From the NCBI GenBank assembly GCA_023265215.1, contig JAHFUH010000227.1, positions 1-8,108 on the forward strand: 8,108 bases of DNA, given 5' to 3'. This DNA is from Acidobacteriota bacterium. GTDB taxonomy: Bacteria; Acidobacteriota; UBA6911. The position numbers were made by a program, and so were the translations under genes. The notes under the pieces were generated by a model. That model saw only the letters and a program-made list of their open reading frames with translations, searched no databases and was not told the origin of the DNA. This document shows, piece after piece, positions 1-6,600 of this stretch (positions are counted from its first letter, which is position 1; each line of letters starts with the position of its first letter).

Positions 1-1111
1 GGTCGAATACGGCAACCTCGGCCTTGCTTTGCTCTAGAATCATCTCAATCGCTCGATAGCCTTCTTTCGAATCTATCTTTAGATTTGGAGCGTTTACCAG
101 GGTTGCGCTTTGGAACTTGAGGTTCTCATCAGCCCGGGAATCAATCATTCGCTTGAGCCGGTCCTGCATTGCGTGAGGGCTTACTTCGCTTTGGATGTAG
201 ACCACGCGCCGAGGAATCGGAATCGGGAACTGGCCCAGAAAGGGAATGCCGGCCGCCAGGGAAAGCACAATATTCTGAACAAGCATCGACTTTCCCTTTT
301 TGCCTGGACCTGTGAGCCCCAGTCGACTTTTCGGATAGAGCACGCCGCGGCCTATGATGGCTTCGCGATTCGGCAAAGGCTTGCGAATGAATTCCGTTAC
401 GGGTGTGATTTCGATGTAGGCGAACTCGGGAGGCAAAACCGGCGAATGAGGCAAGGAACAGAACGTCTCAATGCTGTGCACAATGAGATAATCATCCAAC
501 CCGCACTTTTCGCCTTTTGGCCCGTCCGGAAGATCGATCTTTCGGACATGCGCGCGGCGCCGCTCCAGTTCCTTGGAGAGTTCATAAAGTGCCGTCGCGA
601 CTTCCTTCTTAGCCCGGAGATCGGAATCGAAAACAAGCTGGACAGTCCGATATTTCCATTCGACCAAATCAAGATCCGGAATCGGTACACTATTGCTGCC
701 GCTGCGCTGCTTCCAGCTCCAGACGCCAGGAACAGCAATGCAGCAGAGCCCCTCCTGGCAGGCTTTGAGCGCCTTCTTTTCACCTTCGGTGATATAGAGC
801 GGAATCTTATTATCCCGGAGCTGCTCGGTTGAAATTAGCGGAGGAATATATAGCCGGTTCCCGGATCCTTTCGGGCTGAGATACTTCGAAGGCTTTCCGT
901 ATCGATCAAGAAAAGGAGTACTCGGTTTGATGCGGGTAAATTCGCCTTTCCCGTTCATGCTTCGATACGGAATTGCAAGCACGGGCCCGGCATTGAATCC
1001 GAGAATTTGTTTCACCTGGTCAGCCGCTGCGGTAAAAAAGCCCGCCTTGGCGATCGTGTCAGCGATCAAGCCAGAGCCCTCAAGCTCGCGGAGATGGGAA
1101 TCACTGAGCAT
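1..1111 (-). CDS. Primase/helicase-type replication protein, DUF3854 (TOPRIM-like) plus RecA-like ATPase, C-terminus off window
   Basis: The reading frame opens at the ATG at 1111 and stays open to base 1, giving the first 370 residues. Residues about 100-210 look like the DUF3854/TOPRIM-like domain of phage and plasmid primases: TEGEKKALKA at 108-117 (acidic Glu of the TOPRIM motif), FDSD at 161-164 and GLDDYL at 204-209. Residues about 240-370 begin a RepA/AAA_25-type RecA fold: Walker A GPGKKGKS at 268-275, and a hydrophobic strand ending in Asp, VAVFD at 366-370, that fits Walker B and is cut by the window edge. Known members of this architecture act at replication origins of mobile elements as helicase or primase-helicase. 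A G-rich stretch (GGGGG) a few bases before the ATG can serve as ribosome site. The ATG lies inside the end of the preceding gene (11-bp overlap), which implies translational coupling. The helicase role is inferred; the ATPase motif is seen directly. Confidence 0.85.
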   Translation of the reverse strand, partial: MLSDSHLRELEGSGLIADTIAKAGFFTAAADQVKQILGFNAGPVLAIPYRSMNGKGEFTRIKPSTPFLDRYGKPSKYLSPKGSGNRLYIPPLISTEQLRDNKIPLYITEGEKKALKACQEGLCCIAVPGVWSWKQRSGSNSVPIPDLDLVEWKYRTVQLVFDSDLRAKKEVATALYELSKELERRRAHVRKIDLPDGPKGEKCGLDDYLIVHSIETFCSLPHSPVLPPEFAYIEITPVTEFIRKPLPNREAIIGRGVLYPKSRLGLTGPGKKGKSMLVQNIVLSLAAGIPFLGQFPIPIPRRVVYIQSEVSPHAMQDRLKRMIDSRADENLKFQSATLVNAPNLKIDSKEGYRAIEMILEQSKAEVAVFD

Positions 1112-1364
1112 TCTGCCCCCGCTGAATGACTAAGTTCTCAAGGTATTCCTGCCGGCTTTGCTGGTCGGCAACTACTCGATTGAGTTTTGCAATTTCCTTG
1201 CGTAATCGATTAATGCTTTGCAGGCTTCGCCGAGCGTAATCAAAACCGCTTTTAACATCCTTAGCTATTTCGATAAGCGGATTTGGTGATATTGGCGGGA
1301 ATGAATCCCCGAGAACTTCTCTTGCCGGTTTGTGTTCATCGCTGTTTTGTGGTATATGTCTCAT
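1101..1364 (-). CDS. Small helical protein of unknown function (87 aa) in the replication operon
   Basis: I do not recognise this protein. From the ATG at 1364 it has 87 residues: a Pro-rich start (FPPISPNP at about 22-29), then one long, strongly charged predicted helix (about residues 30-80) with leucine/isoleucine spacing typical of a short coiled coil (SLQSINRLRKEIAKLNRV). An in-frame ATG at 1433 would add 23 residues, but those codons run straight through the terminator hairpin at 1392-1417 and have no ribosome site at a proper distance. GGGATGG lies 7 bases before the ATG at 1364, so I chose that start. The gene overlaps the next one, the primase/helicase, by 11 bp, so the two are probably coupled and made together. 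A role as helicase loader or accessory factor is possible but purely positional inference. Confidence 0.6.
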   Translation of the reverse strand: MRHIPQNSDEHKPAREVLGDSFPPISPNPLIEIAKDVKSGFDYARRSLQSINRLRKEIAKLNRVVADQQSRQEYLENLVIQRGQNAQ

Positions 1365-1378
1365 GTCTGTACCATCCC

Positions 1379-1417
1379 AAAAAAAATATTGAGCCCTGGG
1401 AATAGCCGCCCGGGGCT
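1379..1417 (-). terminator. Rho-independent terminator or attenuator between the small HTH gene and the replication genes
   Basis: On the minus strand AGCCCCGGG (1417-1409) pairs with CCCAGGGCT (1400-1392) over 9 bp with one mismatch, around an 8-base loop. After CAATA comes a run of eight T (1386-1379). The stem begins 7 bases after the stop codon of the small HTH gene and ends just ahead of the 87-aa gene. The eight-T run is what makes it convincing on this strand; the plus strand has only a short T tract after the stem. Since the downstream genes lie on the same strand and no clear promoter is visible in the 59-bp gap, it may act as an attenuator rather than the end of an operon. Confidence 0.65.
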
Positions 1418-1423
1418 TTGCGT

Positions 1424-1618
1424 TTATGCGCATACCTTGACTATTTTCATTTTTCCCATTTCGCTGGCGAGGTGTTCCACCTGCTCACGAGAAAAAAGCC
1501 GTATCCCGCTTTGCGTTCGCCTAGGCGTCAATCTGCCGACTTTTTCGTAATATAAAACTGTGGCAGGCGCCTTCTTGAGAAGCTTTGCGACATCGTTTGT
1601 TGTAAGGAATTCATTCAT
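1424..1618 (-). CDS. Small MerR/excisionase-like helix-turn-helix protein (64 aa)
   Basis: The protein is essentially one winged-helix DNA-binding domain. LTTNDVAKLLKKAPATVLYY (residues 5-24) forms the HTH, and the following segment with RLTPRRTQSGIRLFSREQVEHLA (residues about 29-52, shown here only as the family pattern: wing arginines, then FSREQVEHL) matches the HTH_17/MerR N-terminal style, which includes AlpA- and Xis-type proteins. At 64 residues it lacks any effector domain, as excisionases and small element regulators do. The ATG at 1618 has a strong ribosome site, GGAGG at 1628-1624, five bases upstream. It sits between the 11-bp repeat array and the terminator at 1379-1417, so it is a candidate binder of those repeats. 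Such a gene directly before a replication protein is a common layout in integrative elements. It could be a transcription regulator or a recombination directionality factor; the sequence does not decide. Confidence 0.8.
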   Translation of the reverse strand: MNEFLTTNDVAKLLKKAPATVLYYEKVGRLTPRRTQSGIRLFSREQVEHLASEMGKMKIVKVCA

Positions 1619-1666
1619 AACAGCCTCCGTTTAACTGAAGACTATTATTTCATGAGAAATGCGGAG

Positions 1667-1710
1667 CTTTAGTGCAGGCCTGGTGCAGTCTCGGTGCAGT
1701 CTGGGTGCAG
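1667..1710 (-). repeat. Four tandem 11-bp repeats (CTGCAC core), iteron- or operator-like
   Basis: On the minus strand four consecutive 11-base units read CTGCACCCAGA, CTGCACCGAGA, CTGCACCAGGC and CTGCACTAAAG. The CTGCAC cores (GTGCAG on plus, at 1672, 1683, 1694 and 1705) are spaced exactly 11 bp, about one helical turn, so all would lie on the same DNA face. The array fills most of the 97-bp gap between the stop of the 278-aa gene (1715) and the start of the small HTH gene (1618), and ends about 49 bp before that start codon. Bases after the core degrade from the first unit to the last. It could be an operator, an activator array or replication iterons. Confidence 0.75.
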
Positions 1711-1714
1711 TTTT

Positions 1715-2551
1715 CTAGCTGTCGATATTGGGAAGAATTTCGCTGAGGTCCAGAGATTTTACTTTTAATTTGTGTGTCTTGGTAAAGTAATCATACAGTT
1801 TCTTTTGATATTTTGCAGAAGGGATCACACCCCCGCTAATATAGCTTTTTATGGATCGCTCTGAAATCCCGATTTCTTCGGCAAGTCGTTTCATCGAAAA
1901 ACCGAGCCTATTTCTATATTCATCAAGGTTGTGCCCCAAAGCAGTCGGATAAGATTTTGAAGCCAGCTTCTTATCAGGCTCGATTTCTTCTTCAGCTTTT
2001 GAGGCGTGTTTCTCCTCGTCTGCTATCATCATTGACGCAAACTGCCTCAAATCTTCTGCTGCTTCCCGTGCAGTATTAATGGCGTTCTGATATTTAGCAG
2101 TCTGCATCATTCTTTCGATTTCTTCCAACCTCCGTTCTTCAATCTGCCTTAATTTTCTTTCCTGAATTTCCGTAAGTGAAGGCTGGGGTTGACGCATTAA
2201 TACCTGTGCCCTTTCAAGAAAAGAGCCTTCAGGTAATCGCTTCACCGCTCTCTTATAGTCTTGTTCAAATAACTTGCCTATTTGGCCGTGCGCATCAAAT
2301 TGAGGCTCAGGGAGGTTTAATAATTGGTTGATTGCAGCGTTCACTTTTTCTGCTATAGCTTGAGCTTGGAGAGGCTTCTCCCAGAAAATATAGTTATAGG
2401 CCTGTTTAAAGTCCTTTTGGCTAAGCACCCATCCAAGCGCGATCATATTTTTCAATGTCGGCAATTGGCTAAATTTCTCAAGCATTGCTGCGAGTGGGAT
2501 CAGGATTGTATCGGCGATCGCTTTTGAATCCCAATTGTATTGATCTTCCAT
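1715..2551 (-). CDS. Protein with C-terminal Cro/C1-type helix-turn-helix and unknown N-terminal region (278 aa)
   Basis: The C-terminal part (about residues 206-257) is a Cro/C1 (XRE) helix-turn-helix: LGHNLDEYRNRLGFSMKRLA, then EEIGISERSIKSYISG and a typical PSAKYQKKLYDYF closing helix. Residues about 1-120 are a helical region I cannot assign. Residues about 126-185 are highly charged (Glu/Arg/Lys-rich) and look like a coiled coil, likely for dimerisation. Most phage-type repressors carry the XRE domain at the N-terminus, so this order is unusual. A TTG at 2587 would give a longer frame, but the ATG at 2551 has an excellent GGAGG five bases upstream, so I chose it. The gene is the first one inside the element end at 2806, has a TATAAT-containing promoter candidate about 165 bp upstream, and ends 5 bp before the 11-bp repeat array. 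A regulator of the element is the natural inference. No protease or peptide-binding module is visible. Confidence 0.8.
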   Translation of the reverse strand: MEDQYNWDSKAIADTILIPLAAMLEKFSQLPTLKNMIALGWVLSQKDFKQAYNYIFWEKPLQAQAIAEKVNAAINQLLNLPEPQFDAHGQIGKLFEQDYKRAVKRLPEGSFLERAQVLMRQPQPSLTEIQERKLRQIEERRLEEIERMMQTAKYQNAINTAREAAEDLRQFASMMIADEEKHASKAEEEIEPDKKLASKSYPTALGHNLDEYRNRLGFSMKRLAEEIGISERSIKSYISGGVIPSAKYQKKLYDYFTKTHKLKVKSLDLSEILPNIDS

Positions 2552-2718
2552 CGCTCCCTCCGCAATTCCCTGAACGAAGGCCGCCAACCGAGCAGGGTCC
2601 CCGGCTTTCGCCCTGGTTCATGAGGCCAAGGGCTAGGCGGCCAATTCAATGCTCCTATACAGCCGATTCAATCAACGCCTATCAACAAGTCATCTGAAAA
2701 CGGCCCGAATTGGGCATA

Positions 2719-2747
2719 ATTATACTACAAATCGGAACCGGCAAACG
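2719..2747 (-). promoter_or_regulatory. Candidate promoter inside the element end, ahead of the 278-aa regulator gene
   Basis: A perfect TATAAT lies at 2724-2719 on the minus strand. The -35 region is poor: CGTTTG at 2747-2742 with a 17-bp spacer. A small hairpin, GCCC-AATTC-GGGC, follows in the early transcribed region (about 2715-2703), so an operator or a weak pause site is possible there. It points to the gene starting at 2551. Confidence 0.45.
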
Positions 2748-2805
2748 CTTGATACAATAGAAACTTAGGAAACAGACTGCAAAGGACTGGAAGTCTTGAA
2801 TCAGG

Positions 2806-2842
2806 GTGTAAGACCGATGCTCTGCCGCTGAGCTAACCGCCC
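2806..2842 (-). tRNA. Truncated tRNA-Val(UAC): 5' half only, ends in the anticodon loop at the element junction
   Basis: Reading minus from 2842, the sequence has the acceptor strand GGGCGGT, the TA linker, and a D arm GCTC-AGCGGCA-GAGC. The 5' strand of the anticodon stem TCGGT and the seven-base loop CTTACAC follow, with anticodon TAC (valine). After the loop (2806) the expected ACCGA, T-arm with GGTTC and 3' acceptor ACCGCCC are absent; what follows, CCTGATTC and onward, only partly pairs with the anticodon stem. No 3' half is visible elsewhere in the window. The anticodon loop is a well-known crossover site for tyrosine recombinases of phages and integrative elements, so this is read as one attachment-site junction of the element on the left. 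The remnant cannot make a working tRNA. Whether an intact copy exists at the other end of the element cannot be seen here. Confidence 0.75.
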
Positions 2843-2853
2843 AAAGTTTGTTG

Positions 2854-2882
2854 ATAATACAAGATTTAAAGGCAGAAGCCAA
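2854..2882 (-). promoter_or_regulatory. tRNA-Val promoter, sigma-70 type, now reading into the element
   Basis: On the minus strand a -35 TTGGCT (2882-2877) and a -10 TATTAT (2859-2854) are separated by exactly 17 bp. The -10 ends 11 bases before the first tRNA base at 2842, the spacing expected for a tRNA gene. Because the tRNA is truncated, transcripts from here would carry the tRNA 5' half and continue into the element towards the 278-aa regulator gene. No strong terminator is seen in between. Confidence 0.6.
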
Positions 2883-3324
2883 CCTTTAAAATTGGCCAAT
2901 TTGAGGCTTCCATACAACATCCATCTAACAACTCGGCGGATCTCAGGATTATCCCAGTTTCTCAGCTGATTTCCTCGCATCTTTCGAGGAGTGAATCATG
3001 GTTGTTCTCAGTTCCCTTCTCTCTCACACTGCCGCTAACCCGCCAACAGGGGAAAGAAAACAAACTCAATTTCCAGAATGCCACCGCATGGAAGTCAACG
3101 AGCTTGTGTTTGGGGTATTTGGATTTGCTACTTCCCAGATCGCCCGTTATGGACCATTACTAACCTATTTTCATTCTGAGGCATTCTGGGATTGCGGGAG
3201 ATAGCCATTACAACACCCCAATGCAGTGCAGATAATTCCAATAATAATTTGATGTTTTCAATTAAGCACGATGATTTTTATTGTGATGGCGCAGACGTGG
3301 ATGTGAATAGCTGAACCGAAGATA
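2883..3324. other. Stretch of about 440 bp without a convincing gene
   Basis: The best candidate is a 68-codon plus-strand frame at 2998-3204 with a purine-rich GAGGAG six bases before its ATG, but its protein matches nothing I know and has no domain-like pattern. A perfect 10-bp inverted repeat, CCAGAATGCC at 3073-3082 and GGCATTCTGG at 3180-3189, brackets 97 bp of it. A short CCTCG/CGAGG hairpin precedes the ATG. Both strands are otherwise interrupted by stops. It may be decayed chromosomal sequence beside the tRNA. Confidence 0.4.
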
Positions 3325-3624
3325 TTAATATTTCAGGATATTCACATCATCCTGCGTGGTTTTAGAGCTATCCAGAACCATGTAAGATTCTGGATAGTAG
3401 CGTTCTCCTGATGGCCAAGGAATGCCATCGATATTCCAACGACAATGTTTCTTCAGGACGAAGGACCGAATTTGGCTGTACTCTGGATTCCTTATCTTGA
3501 ACCAAGCGCCGGATCTCTCGTCGCAATCATAAGTGGAATCCTTCAGGATAGCGATAATGCCTTCCATGTCTTGTTTACATGCGGCTTCGAAAATTGTAAT
3601 CCCGTTCCCCTCAACGTGACTCAA
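3325..3624 (-). pseudogene. C-terminal remnant of an ATP-dependent DNA ligase
   Basis: The frame encodes HVEGNGITIFEAACKQDMEG, then IIAILKDSTYDCDERSG and AWFKIRNPEYSQ. This follows the conserved pattern of the nucleotidyltransferase domain of bacterial ATP-dependent (LigD-type) ligases: 'h.eGdG..lFe.AC..glEGivaKr.dSpY..g.Rs..WlKiKNP.YsQ'. The family's motif IV EGIVAK reads EGIIAI, so the conserved lysine is lost, and the AMP-binding lysine, motifs I-III and the OB-fold domain are absent. Homology starts at the junction with the protease stop codon (its only start would be a TTG overlapping that stop) and fades after YSQ; the last 40 residues resemble no ligase. I infer an inactive fragment left by a rearrangement that truncated the ligase gene next to the protease. 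Family assignment rests on motif recognition only. Confidence 0.5.
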
Positions 3625-6600
3625 GGGATGCCAAGGAAAGCTCGGACGAGGAATGCAGCCATTTGAGACCTTGTCGTGGAATCGCCGGGGCCATATCTCC
3701 CATCGCCATATCCGGTAGTCAAGCCAAGCTCACGAAGTTTTTTAATATATTTGCAGGACCATGTGTCGGCTGCAACATCAGAAAATAGCGCTCCTGAATC
3801 GCAATAATTTGCCGGAGGTTCGCCTGAAACCGCTCTCACCAGAAATGCAGCTACCTGCTCTCGGGTGATAAGGTCGGAGGGCCCGTAGCGGCCGTCGCCA
3901 TATCCGGTAGTCAAGCCAAGCTCACGAAGCTTTTTAATATACTTGCAGGACCATGTGTCGGCTGCAACATCAGAAAATGGCGTGCCCGCTTCACAATAAT
4001 TCGCCGGTGGCTCTCCTGAAATCGCCCTCACCAGAAATGCAGCCACCTGCTCTCGAGGAACCGCGTTATCCGGGCAATATCTCCTTTCATTCTGCGGAGT
4101 GGAAGGATCATCCTGAACGCAGCCCGTTGTCCAACCTGCGCCGTAAATGCGGAGTATATATGCGCTCGCCCAATGATTATTTGGGACATCGATAAAAACG
4201 TTCGTGTTCGAAGCCACATAGACTTGAGTCTCGAACTGCAAAGTGTTCCCTTGCATATCGGCAGCGGAAATACGAAGACCAACCACCCCGTACAAATCAA
4301 ATGGAAAGAACGTGCTATAAACGCCAGCGAATGAACTCGACAATGGCAGACGCACCCAACTTCCTTCGGCCGGCTTGTATTCGAGAGTCACCGAAGCGAC
4401 TCCGATATCATCTCCCACACCCAGCCAGATTTGTTCTCCACCGACCAGAGGATAGGAAATATTCCCATCCTTCTCTACTATGAATTGAGTGATGAATGGC
4501 GGATTTCGGTCCGGCGCGGCTGTATTAAATGACGCATCCACAGTCGCCAAACCAGGATTTCCGGAAATGTAATAATTATTCATCAAAAGCTTGAGCCGGT
4601 AACGCCCGCTGACCGGGACACTAAGCGTCCATTCTCCTTCAATGCTGCCCCGCCTTATCAGATCACTTCCTTTATAAAGCTCGAAGGGAATTGAACGATC
4701 ACCGTTAGGCTGAACAATATCAAATACTTGGCTTGTGAAAGGGAAATAATGCGTCATTCCATACGGAGAGTACCACCTGATCGAGGTTGGATAGTTGTCA
4801 AAGATTCCGCTCCAGAAATATGGGCCTAGTCCTGAATTCACTGTTTCTGAATCGCTTGAAAAAAGATAGCCTCTGAACCATGAGAAATCGAGTTGCCTCC
4901 GGTCTTTGGGACGCATGAGAGGAATCGAATACTGAAGAACAGTGTTCGATTTACAGTTATTCGGATCTGAAAGTGCATAGATATTCTTATGCACATAACC
5001 CGACAGGAACTCGGGATATGGGGGGGGGAGGTAGTATGCCTCCATTACGAACGGCGGCGTTATTAAGGAGCATCTTGAGCCAAAAGCACCCCCTCTTGCT
5101 TCTCGGCTTCCGAGCCTGATAAAAAAGTATTCCTCAGGCTGAACGTTTGGTATGTTAGTCGGAAAATTCAGTTTGTGTATTTCCCTACGGAAGTCCTCCG
5201 GCCTGTTCGTCGCCCACGCGGAAGTGCTCACCCCGCTTTTTGATCCAAAATGAAAAGTATAAGAAGGACCTCGGCTGGGGTAAGAATTGACCAGCATGCT
5301 TAATTCTATAACTACATTGCTGCTGATCGGTGAAATATCACTCCATGGCTCGTAAGGTCCTCCCATTGAAGCCAAAATGAAATCGCTCATTTTGAAATAA
5401 ATGCTTCTGGTAATAATGACTCGTTCAACTGAGAGAATATTGCCGTCAATTCCGCTGGGGATAATACCTACGCGACAGGTTGCCTGCGAAGCCAGCAGAG
5501 GCAGATTCCTGTTTTCGGTCATTTCCATGCCTTCCTGAATAACCATTTTTGAACCATTGAAATAAGCCAGAATATCGTAAATACCTTGCCCCACCAGCAC
5601 TTTTTGACCATTTTGCGGACTTCCAATGGTTTTATAGGTCCCGTTTCTATTAAATAAATAAACAGTCGACGGTTTATCTGCGTCGAATTGAAGAGTTACC
5701 AGAGGCGCCTTGAAAAATGCAAATGGCATTTGAAACGCATCCCCTGCCGCGACGGCTTCAATATTCCCTTCATAATCATAGGGGGCATTGAGAAGATCGG
5801 GCGTCAGGCTGTTATTGACGTTGAGCTTGAACTCAAAACCTCTCGTCTCGCCCGGCGCCAGGGTCAGTGAAGCCGGAATCAAATTCATGATACAGCCCGA
5901 AGAACATGTTCCGGTTGCAGAAAAGTTGTAGGTCACGGGCGCTGAATTATAATTAGTAAGAGTAATGGTTTGAGATTTATCAAAGGTCGGCTGGCTTGTA
6001 TCATCCACCCCCAATCCCAGATTCCCCGGCAACCCGAGCACGCCGAGTGTGGCGGAAGCGTAAATGTCTATTCGTCCACTCCCCTGCTGAAATATATTGT
6101 AGGGTTGGAGTAAATTGTCCTTCAGCCGTTTCGCGCGTTGCATAAGAGCTTGCTTCACTGCCTCAGGCATCATCCACGGGGAGCGTTCCAGCAGAAGCGC
6201 AGCGGCGCCGGCGACATGTGGCGTCGCCATACTTGTACCGCTTAGGGTTGTATATCCCGAGCTCAGATAGGTGCTGTAGATGTTTTCTCCCGGCGCAAGC
6301 ACTTCCGGCTTGATTTGATAAATCTCAGGCGATGGCCCGAGCGAACTGAAATGGGAAAGAAAGTCATATTTATTGCTGGACCCGACGGTGAGCGCTTTTC
6401 GGGCCAGTCCGGGCGATCCAATCGTTTCATAGCCCCCGCTCCCATTGTTGCCCGCAGCAACACAGACCACGACTCCCAGATCGGAAGCGGTGTCTACCGC
6501 CCGAGACACGGGATCATCCGGACTGCCGGAACCTCCAAGGCTTAGGTTTATTATTTTCGCGCCGTCGGCAGTAGCCGGGTTTTGATCAGGATCGACTGCA

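Noticed and set aside
110..832. A 240-codon plus-strand frame
   Set aside because: It lies entirely opposite the primase/helicase coding sequence, which has clear TOPRIM and Walker motifs on the minus strand. The plus-strand protein shows no domain.
1672..1710. The GTGCAG repeats as a CRISPR array
   Set aside because: Units are 11 bp with no spacers and no cas genes nearby.
2552..2842. A group I intron splitting the tRNA-Val gene
   Set aside because: An intron would need a tRNA 3' exon within a few hundred bases on the minus strand. No GGTTC arm or ACCGCCC acceptor end is present anywhere in the window.
2682..2882. A 66-codon minus-strand frame
   Set aside because: It reads through the tRNA-Val promoter and 5' half, so it is a chance frame.
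2998..3204. A 68-codon plus-strand frame as a small gene
   Set aside because: A GAGGAG precedes its ATG, but the protein matches nothing known and it spans an inverted repeat in decayed sequence. I mention it only within the intergenic entry.
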